Shown here: positions 53,602-63,627 of the stretch, piece by piece | How positions within the stretch are numbered: position 1 is the stretch's first letter | Layout: each line of letters starts with the position of its first letter | Source of the DNA: Sesamia nonagrioides | Taxonomy: Eukaryota; Arthropoda; Insecta; Lepidoptera; Noctuidae | Direction of reading: 5' to 3' | Length of the DNA stretch: 64,000 nt | Assembly: GCA_017933935.1 (NCBI GenBank) | Contig: JADWQK010001407.1 | Location: 4,278,001 to 4,342,000 of the forward strand | The notes under the pieces: model-generated | Database searches by the model: none | Seen by the model: the letters and a program-made list of their open reading frames with translations, nothing else | What the model was told of the DNA's origin: nothing | Translations under genes and position numbers: made by a program

Positions 53602-56600
53602 CTATTTGGGTATACTGCCGTTCTTCCGACCGCCGGCGACCTTGAAGCTACTCTGTGGCGTGACGGTGCTACTGCTCGAGTCTGATATCGTGACTTGTGG
53701 CGTCGTCTCTCCATTGTACCAACCGCACATTCGTTTGACGGCGTCCTGCCATCGTGCGAATGTTACTTCGTATGCTTTCTTTGTCTGTTGTCGTGGATTG
53801 AATACACAATCGATTTTTCTGAGTTTCTTTAGATCTTCTTTTGATTTCCATATACCTGGAACGAAAACATTTGCCTTAGCAGAGGTAAAAAATAGGGTCA
53901 AAAATTATTACGTAAACAAATACAATTCAATATTTTCTCTCCTAACAGTAACCCCTTATTCATAAACATTGCTTAAAGTTAACTAGTGATTAGTGACTGA
54001 TTAACCATACATTTTTGATGGTTGCACGTCACTTAAATTTAATCTTCGTTTATGAATAAACACCATAGTGTTTAAGGGGTTTATTTATAAATGATGATTA
54101 AAGTAAAGTGACGTGCAAACGTCAAAAATGTATGGTTAAACAATCGCTAATCACTAGATAACTTTGAGCAACGTTTATGAATAAGGGGGTAAGTGTACTC
54201 TCCAAAATCATTTTTATGGTATCATAGAGTTTTATTAGAAGTGCCTTTTATTTATTTATTAGAGAGGATTTTATTACATACCGACATAATAAAGTAGTAA
54301 CGTACGCCATCTAGCGGTAACCATTCGGACTTCGTGTTGAACATCACTAAATGAAACATGAAATGAAGTATCTTACCTAATTTGTACCCAACTATATGCG
54401 CGCATCCTTGTGACGACATCTCCACATGGACAGGCCGTTCAACACGTAATCCTGTGAGATCTGCTACCAACTGCGCGATGAAATCGTTGTTCGATACACC
54501 GCCATCTAGTCTGAAAAGAAAGAACTAATGTTATTAACGTTTGGAAGTAATGCTTGAATGTCACCGAAATAGCTCATTGGGTTTGGATAAAAGATTTCCC
54601 TGGAATATACAACATATTGGTAGAACAATGTTGCTTCATTCATAAATCTACATAGCAGATTTTACATAAAAAGACACATACACATTGCCCCAAATCATGC
54701 AGGAAAAATGCCCTCTGCGCTGCTATCCATAACGCCTTGGAAAAGGCGAATCATAACTGCCGAGCTAGCGATACGAAGAAGATACATACCTATATAGAAG
54801 AAGATATATGTATACATAATTATAAAAGCTTGACAGCCTCCGTGGCCTAGCGGTAGCGGACGCCGCCGCTGCGCAAGGAGGCGCGGGTTCGATCCCCGCA
54901 CAATGCTAATATTTATATGCATGAATATGAATATTTGCATTGGTCTGGTCGTGCCTCGGAAAGCACGTTAAGCCGTTGGTCCCGGTTGCCATACGACCAT
55001 CTAATGGCAGTCGTTACGGGTTGTTGGAGCCCTCAAAAGTCCAACAATTGGTCTAGCTGCAATGCTTCGATGTCGCCTTCGGGTTGTCAAGGGCGGATCC
55101 AGGGGGTCATGGGGTCATGACCCCCCCTGGGCTGGGTCCAGGAGCATGCATGATGTTTCGCAGCCACGACTTTTTCTCTCGTCCAGCGCGCCTCTTTCCT
55201 TCTACCTTGCCCATCATAATGAGCTGGAGTAGCGTATATCTATCGTGTCGGAGCACGTGGGCGAGATAATCTATTTTGCGTGTCTTTATGGTGGGCAAGA
55301 CAACTTTCGAGGCATTTGAACGTCCTGAAGGACGGTGTCATTTCTGACCTTTTGGGTCCAGCTTATGCTCAGCATACGACGGTAGCGCCACATTTCAAAA
55401 GCCTGCAAGCGTCGTGTAGTGTCCTCTTTCAGAGAATCCACGCTTCGCAGCCGTACATGACGACAGGCTATACATAGTACAAAAGTAACCTGACTCGGAG
55501 CTTTATGTGGAGTTTACGACAGCACAGATCTTTCTTCATTTTGTTAAAAGATGCTCGAGCAAGTTCTTTGTCGTTTCTTGATCGGACTCCCATGTTTCAT
55601 TTACCCAAGTACCGAGATACTTGTACTGTCGTACCCGCTCAAGTTGTTTACCTGCCACCGATATGCTAGGGCGTAAGTCTGGGTTTATAGAGACCACCGT
55701 AAATTTTGTCTTGCTGATGTTCATCAACAGACCGGCCTTCTCACTGAACTCATTGACTTTTATCTACAATGGTTTGCAAGTCTTGTTCAGAGGATGCAAT
55801 GAGAACAGTGTCATCCGCATAACGCAGGTTATTAACAACCTTGCAGTTGATCTTCACTCCGGCTTCCAAACCTTCAAGAGCCTACGACGGCGGGCGACGG
55901 TGTCTGTCAGAGTCTTACTGACTAAAAACCACCCCGATGTTCCATCTCACATTTACACTGGGGGTTACGAGAACGAACACTACTTCCGCAACCCCAAGAT
56001 TGGTGCTGGCCCGCCACTGTGGGCCACTGAGTGAGGTGTAGGACTCCTCCCGTGACGTCTAAGAGTGGAGCGCGTGGAACACTTCACGCCTCCACCTCGG
56101 GTCCTGATGTTTGGGGGGCGACAGATTTCCCCGAGTCTGTCGCCCCTGGAGCCATTTAAGGGGACTAGAAGAGGGCGTTATCTGCCCTCCGCCGACGCCC
56201 GGTGCGCCTGCTGTGGGTCGGGTGAGAGGATGAGATCTCCCTCCCCCTTTCCGCAGCCTCCTTCTGCAAGACGAGTGTTTCGCAGAAGGAAACGACCGCA
56301 TCCCAGGACTCTTCACTGCCATCGACTCGATTGCGGCCGGCAGTGGTAAGTCACTGCCTACTTCAAAGACGAGGGCACGGCGCAGCTCCTTCGCGCGCGG
56401 CACACTCTGCCAGCGTATGTCGCGCCGTGTCCTCCCGGCAGTCGACACAGTAGTGCCACCGAGCGCCCAACTCCCTGTTTATACGACACAGGTACTTTTC
56501 GAAGGAACCATGCCCCGAAAGTACCTGTGTCATCCGAAACGTCAGGTAGCCCTGCGGTTTCCCGAGCCAGTCCGCCAGTACCGGCTGGATCGCCTCGATG

Positions 56601-58821
56601 GTGGTGAGGTAGGGCGTGAAAGCCTGTCGCGCCATTCTGCCACCAGGACCTCTCGGAGCTGCGACCGACGCTGCTCGAGCCGACGCAGCATCGGCCGTTC
56701 GCCCCGCTCCCGCCTCCTTACGCCACCGGTACAGTGACGTGAGGACCTTCGCCTCCAGCTCCCAAGGCGGGGATCCAGGCAGCAGTATGACTCTGATGGC
56801 CATCGCTCTCTGCGGTTGTCGCAGTACAGCGATACTGCCGGCCGTCAAGTCAGAGGCCCACACCGGGGCTCCATACAGGGCCATCGATCGCACGATTCCC
56901 ATATAGAGCTGAATGCAGGCGGCGCTCGGGCTCTCCAGATTGGGAAACAACGTTGAAAGCGCCCCAGCCGCCCTCAACAACTTGGGCGCCAGACGCCGGA
57001 AGTGGGGACCGAAGTCCTACCGGCTGTCGAACACCGATCCCAGGTACTTCATGGTGGACTCGACAGCGATTCGAACCCCCCCGACCACAATGTGTGAGCC
57101 GGGTGGAGGCGCCCGCCGGGGACCATAAAACCATGGCCTCCGACTTGTTGAGGGCCACCTCCAGGCCTAGGCGACGTACCCACCACCTGTAATACCGCAG
57201 CCGTCGCCAGCAACGTTACTTCCCTGAGCGAGCTCCCCCGGGCGGTGACCAACGTGTCGTTCGCATAACACGTCAGGTCTCCCCCCCAGTCTGAGCTTGC
57301 CTCTCAGCACCCAGTGGTACGTCGTCTACGTTACGAAAAATTAAAGCATGGCAAAGAGCTTCAATGGTTGAAGAACGTCAAACTGGACTGGCACTTCACT
57401 TCTCCACGTCCAAAAAAACTTACCCATTAAGTAAATGAAATGATAACATGTTTCGGCAGAAGACGTAAAAGAAAAATTGATTTCGTTATTAATTTAATTG
57501 GGTGTTTTTAAGTTCAGTACTTATTACTTGTTAATAGAATACCTTCTTTTTAATTGTATCTATTATTATCAGTTTAATTAAAACTTCTTATGACTTGATC
57601 ACGACTATGTGACCCCCCTGGCGCCAAAGCTGGATCCGCCCTTGCGGGTTGTGGAGGTCAGACGGCAGTCCTTTCACGGAAAATGTCGAAGTTTAGCCAT
57701 ATCAGCAGTTAGACTGGTAAAGCGGACCCCAGACTCCAATGCTGAAAAAGCTTCGGATGCGACTGGGTTTAACGCTGAGATGATGATGATGAATTATAAA
57801 AGCTCAGGCTTATTTCCCATGACCAAATGACCATTCTTTAGTATTGTTCGTCGAATCGTTAAGCGCCTTAAGTTTTGAGTTGAGCAATACAATGTCTGAC
57901 AAATGCTTGCACTGACTGGAGAGGCTCAATCTGTGTGGCTCTTTCCTCAAAACACCATCTGAGGCATCGATTCAACATGGTTTTTATATGATCTGACCAA
58001 AATTATGTCTGCACTTCTCTGGAAAGAGACTGTAACCAGTTTCTTTCGGCCTTTATTCTCAGAGTACTCAGGAAGGAAACACCGATCTTATCGAGTTTAA
58101 AAAAATATGATTGACTTTTGAAAATTTTAAACGAACGAAAAACTACAAACAACAACGATGAACTAAAAACTCTGTAATTTGTATGTTATTCATAAAAAAG
58201 AGTATTTATTATATTCTATGTGAATTTTCTATATATGTACTCTTTAATTTGTATGTTGTACAGACGAGAGCACATCAAGCTACTACAATATGGCAGATTT
58301 CATTACTGTTTAGATTTTCAAATTTATCTCTAAAGCATTAAAGCTCAATGTTAATTGGGAATATCTGACAGTTTGGGGTAGCTTGACCTGCTGTCGTCCG
58401 TACAGAAGACAGCAGGTCAAGCTACTATAATCTGTCAGATTACTTTATTATATTTTCAAATTTATCCCTAAAGTACCTATTAAGGCTCAAGGTTATTTTG
58501 GGAATATTTGGCAGTGTAGGGTAGCTTGACCTGCTGTCGTCCGCACATAAAAAACAATATTTATTCTATTCTATGTGAATATTCTAAATATTCTTTAATT
58601 TGTATAGTGTATATATTAAAAAGTATTTCTTTTATTATATGTGAATTTTCTAAATACCTGATAGTGTGAAACACGTAGTTAGCCTCGTGGAGAACACAGT
58701 TATAAAGTTGCATTGTCATAAACGCGAGAGATTCCAACACGGCTCGTACTAGATGCGCCTTGGTCGTTGTAGGCTTCATGCCAACAAACCCTGATGCTGC
58801 AGAACCATCGTTGTATGGAGG
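53602..58821 (-). CDS. Glycerol kinase 5-like protein, last three exons
   Basis: Glycerol kinases (FGGY family) phosphorylate sugars or polyols with ATP; GK5 is the divergent animal branch. Minus-strand exons: 58821-58658, 54510-54377 and 53855-53602, with GT/AG borders and matching phases (552 bases, 183 residues plus stop). Exon 1 of these has PPYNDGSAASGFVG and TTTKAHLVRAVLESLAF, the conserved helix of the second FGGY domain. Across the splice junction comes LDGGVSNNDFIAQLVADLTG, containing the DGG nucleotide-binding motif, then VERP. The last exon has IWKSKEDLKKLRK, VFNP and CGWYNGE, GK5-like C-terminal blocks. Upstream exons for the first about 370 residues are not seen up to 64000 and probably lie outside. 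The introns (about 4.1 kb and 0.5 kb) contain transposons but keep their splice sites. Confidence 0.85.
53951..54189. mobile_element. TA-flanked palindromic MITE in the last intron of the GK5-like gene
   Basis: Ends 'accccttattcataaac' and 'gtttatgaataagggggt' are inverted, and the arms pair over most of 239 bases ('catacatttttgatg' against 'cgtcaaaaatgtatg'). TA lies at both outer borders. It sits between exons 54377 and 53855 without affecting the splice signals. Confidence 0.75.
55107..55750 (-). pseudogene. RTE-type LINE ORF2 C-terminal fragments
   Basis: Minus-strand frames read NISKTKFTVVSI, VRQYKYLGTWVNETW (55727-55536) and then RKIDYLAHVLRHDRYTLLQL, KVEGKRRAGREKKSWLRNI (55298-55107). 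These are the end of the RT thumb and the basic tail of RTE/BovB-like LINEs. Frameshifts and gaps separate the blocks. It lies within the hAT element. Confidence 0.75.
55890..57300 (-). pseudogene. R1-group LINE RT C-terminal half, catalytic motif changed
   Basis: On the minus strand the RT motif C region (about 57275-57250) reads CYANDTLV where the family has CYADDTLV, so one catalytic Asp is lost. Further on are ALNKSEAMV, YMGIVRSMALYGAPVWA (frame 56980-56363), MTQVLSGHGSFEKYLCRI and the Cys-His block CVDCREDTARHTLAECA. The UTR at 55890-55930 has the 'cagagtcttactgactaaaa' signature. Several frame changes show decay. High GC contrasts with the host intron. Confidence 0.75.
57312..57430 (+). 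pseudogene. hAT transposase C-terminal dimerisation fragment
   Basis: The plus strand reads LRKIKAWQRASMVEERQTGL then ALHFSTSKKT and a stop, matching the C-terminal hAT dimerisation motif (LRxxKxxLRSxMxxERLxxL). It lies next to the right end of the hAT element, in the orientation expected for its own gene. The catalytic core and zinc finger are missing. Confidence 0.75.
57805..58257. other. Intronic DNA of the GK5-like gene
   Basis: No exon or named repeat is seen. The last part ('ttctatgtgaattttctata') is repeated at about 58570 and 58640 around the MITE pair. Confidence 0.4.
58258..58403. mobile_element. MITE, 'gacctgctgtcg' family, first of a head-to-tail pair
   Basis: Left end 'gtacagacgagagcacatca' and right end 'agcttgacctgctgtcgtcc', with the family core 'tttatctctaaagcattaaa'. 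Its last bases are shared with the next copy. Confidence 0.75.
58400..58546. mobile_element. MITE, 'gacctgctgtcg' family, second of a head-to-tail pair
   Basis: It begins 'gtacagaagacagcaggtca' directly at the end of the first copy and ends 'cttgacctgctgtcgtccgc'. The inverted ends are better kept than in the first. It lies in the intron about 110 bases from the 58821-58658 exon. Confidence 0.75.
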
Positions 58822-58934
58822 CTGTAAACAATATTAATAATAATTATTATTTATTTCGGACAGTAGGTATTCATATTCGGTTAGTACTACAAAAATCTTA
58901 AGCCTATGTTAGTTGTAATAAAAAGTAAGACAAT

Positions 58935-59335
58935 ATTTATTTATTTGCGAGCTCAGCTAGACACTCCTAGCTGTCTCCATCTGTCCAAACACTCCATTAT
59001 TTTGGAGTCCATCCTATCAGCGACTACTTTCAAAATGCTGCTAGTGCTACCCCGTATTCTACGTAGCAAGAAGGTTCTCTGGCGTATAATGGCTTGAAAG
59101 CCATCAACACGGGCTTCCGCGAACATGCCAAATGCACTACAGAAACAGGGCAACCCCAGCAATTGGACTCGCAGGGCACCGAGCGACCTCTGTGTATAAC
59201 AAAACCACAGACTGCTCGTGTGAAAAGTCTGGCAGTATGCTTTAAAAAGAGAGATTTTAACATTGTCGTTGCAACGAGCAAACCTGCGTGCCAGCATGTT
59301 TTTCTTAACCGCCAGTGCCCTGCGCTCCATATTAA
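58935..59335 (-). mobile_element. LINE RT C-terminal fragment, unassigned family
   Basis: The minus-strand frame 59330-58953 reads NMLARRFARCNDNVKISLFK, then FHTSSLWFCYTQRS, FGMFAEARVDGF and RGSTSSILKVVADRMDS. This is the end of a LINE reverse transcriptase of a family common in Lepidoptera but different from the others here. A stretch between YTQRS and LLGLP appears deleted. It sits just upstream of the visible GK5-like exons, with no splice signals of its own. Confidence 0.6.
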
Positions 59336-59639
59336 GTAGTTTTATTTAGTTTACGTACGAGGGCAAGATAGTGTACCTATTTATGATTTTATGAGTTACA
59401 AAGACAAACGTAAACGAAACACAAGATCACGCCTGTATTCCACGAAAGGTTGGGCAAATGTGTACCAAATGAATACCCACATTTCGCCAGTTATATGTAC
59501 AAATCCAGACTCAGGGCTAACCACCCAACAAAACAGTCTCAAAATTAAGACTTTTTTAAGAGTGGTAGGCTTAAGGCACTCTTAAATTTGTTTTAGAACA
59601 TACCATCGATCCTATATTACTTTTAGATAACCGGTATGG

Positions 59640-59803
59640 CCTGAATAACGTTTAGCCACACTGGGGCAAGCTGGGGCATTTGCCCCACCCTGGCTCTGAT
59701 CTATAAGGTGCCTAATTAAACAAAAAAAAAAAAAACCGGGTGAGGTGGGGCGGGGGTAGGTTGACTGCTGCCCTACCCTGAGCCCAAGGCTGCCTACGCC
59801 CAT
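59640..59803 (-). repeat. hAT-like element end
   Basis: On the minus strand 'catgggcgtaggcagccttg' resembles the ends of hAT MITEs such as 48530-49003 and is followed by a GC-rich stretch and a poly(T)/poly(A) run at 59720-59734. The opposite end and a target duplication are not identified. Confidence 0.45.
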
Positions 59804-60983
59804 GGTTTAGTCTCATAACCAAGTCTCATATAAATGTATAATTATGCACGATTTCATATAAGACTTGCTAAATGCTATTGTAAGATGACAGTCTAATATC
59901 AGCATAGCCTAAGAGTACCGTGAGTACATTTCTGATCTCATTTGAAACTAATATAAGATCAATAGAACTGGATAAGTATGATATGAGACTGATTTTGGAT
60001 CAACATATTTACAATACATAAGACAAGACCTGTACAAGAGTGTTTGGTCTTAAGAGTAATTTTTATGACCATATTTTATATTAAATTTTTAAAATTATTA
60101 GAAATAATGGATTACAAAAGCTGGAAAATATTTAAGAAATTTGGTGGCTGCAAGAGAAAAGTTGTTAAGAAGTACAATGAAATATTAAAAAGGAAAACAA
60201 ATATACCACTGCCAGGACAAGGTAGTGTGAGAATAAAAATAAAAAAAAAAATAAATAAAAAAAAAATCAGTGAGGGTTCTGCAGGTTTTGCTTTCGATTC
60301 AGTCAGTATAAGGTCGATAATAATGACGGATTTTTTGTGTGTTCCATAAACGATTTCAGTGAAGATGAATCTCCGAGCGAGTACGAAACTATGAAAATAA
60401 CATTCGTGCTAAAAAATGATGTCAAGAAATGGGCGTTGACATTTAACATATCACTTCTAGCACTAAATGCATTGTGATACTCCTAAGATTCAACGCATAC
60501 CCATTTGGAAATAACCTTTATGGCATTAAAAGCATGGTAACACAAGGCAACAAGACACTTCATCAAGTAGCCAGATGAAAAGGTTTTTTTTTTTTTTTGT
60601 TTTTTATACCTTCATACCGAATGCTAAAATTAAAGTAAACAATCTTACAGCAGTCTAATAATGCGCTTGTAAAATGCATCTATACTATTGGCGACTTTAT
60701 TAATACAGATCAAAAAGTAAGATAATTAAACGAGAACAGGAAATACCTTATTTAACAAGGCGCATGAATTTTGTGGCATAAAATGAGGTCGAATTAACAG
60801 TAAATAATAAATCCCAATACGATTACTTCACGTAAAACTACTTTTACTTTCCAACACGCACTGAACTTCACGCAACTGTAATTTGTTTTAATTTTTTTTC
60901 AAACCAACACATACACGAACTGTTCAAGTTGGAACTGACATAAACTTCTTAAAATATTCTAACCTTAGACCAATATAAACCTA
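59804..60983. other. Non-coding stretch, no gene supported
   Basis: A plus-strand frame at 60044-60349 has a Lys-rich low-complexity middle and no domain. A poly(T) run lies at about 60584-60606. No exon of the glycerol kinase-like gene was found on the minus strand here. Confidence 0.4.
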
Positions 60984-61248
60984 CTAGCTTTCCGCCCGCG
61001 GCTTCGCCCGCGTGGAGTTCGGTTATATCGCGCTTTTTAGATTTCCCTCGGGAACATCAAAGTTTTCCGGGATAAAAGGTAGCCTATGTTCTTTCTCAGG
61101 GTCTAAAGATCGTCTGTGCCAAATTTCATCAAAATCGGTTGAGAGGTTTAAGCGGGAAAGCGTAACAGACAGACAGACAGACAGACAGACCGACAGACCG
61201 ACAGACAGACAGACAGAGTTACTTTCGCATTTATAATATTAGTATGGA
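60984..61248 (-). mobile_element. Mini-Helitron, type B, with (ACAG)n
   Basis: CTAG at 60984-60987 (3' end) beside 'ccgcccgcggcttcgcccgc', and TC at 61248-61247 (5' end). Host bases are A and T. It contains an acag microsatellite at about 61168-61216 and the shared 'tctcagggtctaaagatcgt' block. It is oriented opposite to the copies at 6053 and 63536. Confidence 0.8.
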
Positions 61249-61364
61249 TGCCGGCTTAAAAGATACTTATGTAAAAGCAATATTAGGCTAAATCAGCTTA
61301 TATTAATTTTGGCTAAATTTCAGTAAGTGCAAACAGCATTCAATTAGACTGAAATTAGAACGAT

Positions 61365-61600
61365 CATCATCATCTCAACGCTTTGGAGTCTGAGGTGCGC
61401 TTTACCAGTCTAGCTGCTGATTTTGGCTAAACTTCGGTATGTTCCGTGAAGCGGCTGCCATCTGAACTCCACAACCCGAAGGTGATATCGAAGCATTGCA
61501 GTTACACCAATTGTTGGACATTTGAGGGCTCCAATAACCCGTAACGACTGCCACTAGATGTTCATACGGCAGTGCAAACATTCATATTCATCAAACATTG
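61365..61600 (-). mobile_element. SINE family S1, truncated
   Basis: Reverse of the family body: 'catcatctcaacgctttgga', 'ctccacaacccgaaggtgat', 'aacccgtaacgactgccact' and 'aaacattcatattcat'. The tRNA-like head is missing. Confidence 0.75.
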
Positions 61601-62104
61601 TTATTAGAACGATATTAAACTAAATATGCGTATAATATTGCCCAAAGGCAGGCGTACTTATATCATTATATAGGAGTGATGTAAGAGCAAAAAAACAGTA
61701 GTCTTAAGATTGTTGTAAGCCTTGTTTTTGCTGGTTGAGTACAGATAGAAAAACCAATAACACTTTGTCGGACCCGGAAATCAAACCCAAGAACTCATGG
61801 CTTGTTCAGCAATAGGGCTTACATCCAGTAGACCCAAGGGACAATGAACGTAAATTCTGTTAAAAATTTCTTTATCAAGTGCAAGTAATTTTTGCTAATA
61901 AGAAATTCACATTTTAATATGTTTGGGCTCTAATACAGTATCCTACTAATCCCACCAATATTATAAATGAGAAAGTTTGTATGTTGGTTACTCTTTCACG
62001 CAAAAACTATTGAACGGATTTGGATGAAATTTGGCACACATATAGTTAAGGAATAACAAATAGGATATTTTTAATCCCGATATTTTTTTGTTTTGTTTTT
62101 TTTT
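61601..62104. other. Spacer with repeat fragments
   Basis: A reverse tRNA-like piece lies near 61768-61825 ('ccggaaatcaaacccaagaa'). At 61960-62080 there is a Helitron/RTE-like 5' segment ('ccaccaatattataaatgag', 'gaacggatttggatgaaatt'). No gene is seen. Confidence 0.4.
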
Positions 62105-62545
62105 TTAACAATTATAAACTAGTGCTTGACTGCAATCCCGTCTGATGGTAAGCAGTGATGCAATCGTTGATGGTAAATCGCACTAGTTTATTAAGCCTAT
62201 TCACTTAAAAAAAAACTTAGGAATAGGAAGGATGACGGCAGTTGAGCGAAGTGATGCAATGTTAAACCCAAGACCAACACGACCAAACGATGCTCCGCCA
62301 GAGGGAGATTGATCTGGAGACTCTCCACGACCAAACTCCCGACACAACAACATTTGGCGCATCGTACCCGCCACACATCGCAACACAACTGCTCAGACCC
62401 GTCCTCCGTACGGCTTCACCAGACATCATGCCGGAACACGACGAATCGCTTGGCGGCAAGACTTTGTCTGGTGGGTGGTAACTTCTGCCGGCAGCCGATG
62501 TTATGGCCTACCAAAAGATGGAAACTTGTGCGAAAAACCGCGGGG
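62105..62545 (-). mobile_element. Composite SINE-like element with LINE family J tail
   Basis: The 3' part ('aactagtgcttgactgcaat', 'gcaatcgttgatggtaaatc') is the tail of LINE family J. It joins upstream sequence 'gacggcagttgagcgaagtg' and 'ccagagggagattgatctgg' exactly as at 27620-27880. This copy extends further 5' to about 62545 ('cggcaagactttgtctggtg'). Confidence 0.6.
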
Positions 62546-62904
62546 CGCTGCAAGTATTATAAATGCGAAAGTTTGTTTAAAACAAGTTAATTTCATTGTA
62601 GTTTACTTAAAACACGTTATTTTTTCTAAGAACGTATTGTACCCCTGCAGCATGGAGCAACTGCACAACGAGACGAGGGCCCGATGAACAAACACGATGT
62701 TCTGCCGTGAACTGTGTTGTGCGCTCGGTAACCACACTGCCAAAATTTTAAAATATTTTGAGAAAAAATATAATATGGTGTAAAAATGATTGGAATCGAT
62801 TCAGTTGCTTATTCTGAATAAACTAGAATCAGGTTTCGTCTAAAGAAAAAATAACGCTGTATAAATGTTGATAAATATTTCTTTTGATATTGTTAGGTAT
62901 TATG

Positions 62905-63212
62905 CAATCACCTGGCATAGTGGTTAAAACACCAGCCTCTCAAGTATGAGTGCGCGGGTTCGATTCCAGGTCAGGCAAGTACCAATGTAACTTTTCTAAA
63001 GTTATATGTACTTTCTAAGTATATCTTGACACCAATGACTGAAGGTGAAGGAAAACATCTTGAGGAAACCTGGACTTTTAAGTCTGAAATCGCCAACCCG
63101 CATTGAGCAAGCGTGGTGATTACGCTCAATCCTTCTCTGTATGAGAGGAGACCTGTGCCCAGCAGTGGGACGATAAAAAAGGTTGATGATGATGATGATG
63201 ATGATGAATCAC
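62905..63212 (+). mobile_element. tRNA-derived SINE family S2
   Basis: Head 'cacctggcatagtggttaaa' (A box) and 'gcgcgggttcgattccaggt' (B box), body with 'cttgaggaaacctggacttt' and 'tctctgtatgagaggagacc', and tail (gatgat)n at 63183-63207. It is distinct from family S1 in head and body. A degenerate piece also lies near 33780. Confidence 0.8.
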
Positions 63213-63344
63213 CTATATTGCCTTGAATATTATTTCAACAACAAACACATTTTTTTACAGCGGAGCATATCGAAATTACCAGTTGAATAGTTTAGTGGGC
63301 TCATCGCCACCTTTAGGCAATTTCGTTTTTTACAAAAACGTCGT

Positions 63345-63566
63345 TCGTTTTTAAGGTTCCGTTGCCAAATGGCAAAAAACGGAACCCTTATAGATTTGTC
63401 ATGTCTGTCTGTACGTCTGTCCATCCGTATGTCACAGCCATTTTTTTCCGAAACTATAAGAGCTATACTGTTGAAACTTGGTAGGTAGATGTATTCTGTG
63501 AACCGCATTAAGATTTTGATGCAAAAATAAAAAAATCCATACTAATATTATAATTGCGAAAGTAAC

Positions 63567-63627
<61 letters not shown>

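Larger units (their letters stand above)
55088..57644 (+). mobile_element. hAT transposon with LINE-filled interior
   Basis: It has perfect 15-bp terminal inverted repeats ('caagggcggatccag' and 'ctggatccgcccttg') and an 8-bp target duplication 'cgggttgt' (55080-55087 and 57645-57652), the hAT hallmark. It keeps only the C-terminal end of a transposase at the right side. The interior is RTE- and R1-type LINE sequence on the minus strand, so most of the original gene was lost or replaced. Confidence 0.9.
54831..57791 (+). mobile_element. SINE family S1 in GK5-like intron, split by hAT, 13-bp target duplication
   Basis: Head at 54831 ('tgacagcctccgtggcctag'), B box 'gcgggttcgatccccgc', and tail (gatgat)n at about 57778-57791. 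The host duplication 'aattataaaagct' lies at 54818-54830 and 57792-57804. The body is interrupted at 'cgggttgt' by a 2.56-kb hAT element. The SINE is on the strand opposite to the gene. Confidence 0.88.

Noticed and set aside
53859..53873. Alternative acceptor 'ctctgctaag' for the last GK5-like exon
   Set aside because: It would add ANVFVP in the wrong phase relative to the preceding exon; the acceptor at 53857-53856 keeps the frame and gives KLGIWKS.
60044..60349. 101-codon frame with MDYKSWKIFKKFGG
   Set aside because: The second half is low-complexity Lys/Ile from an A-rich run; there is no domain or splice evidence.
63566..63627. (TCTG)n tract as an independent microsatellite, and (ACAG)n at 61168-61216
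   Set aside because: Both are internal parts of type B mini-Helitrons at the same relative position.
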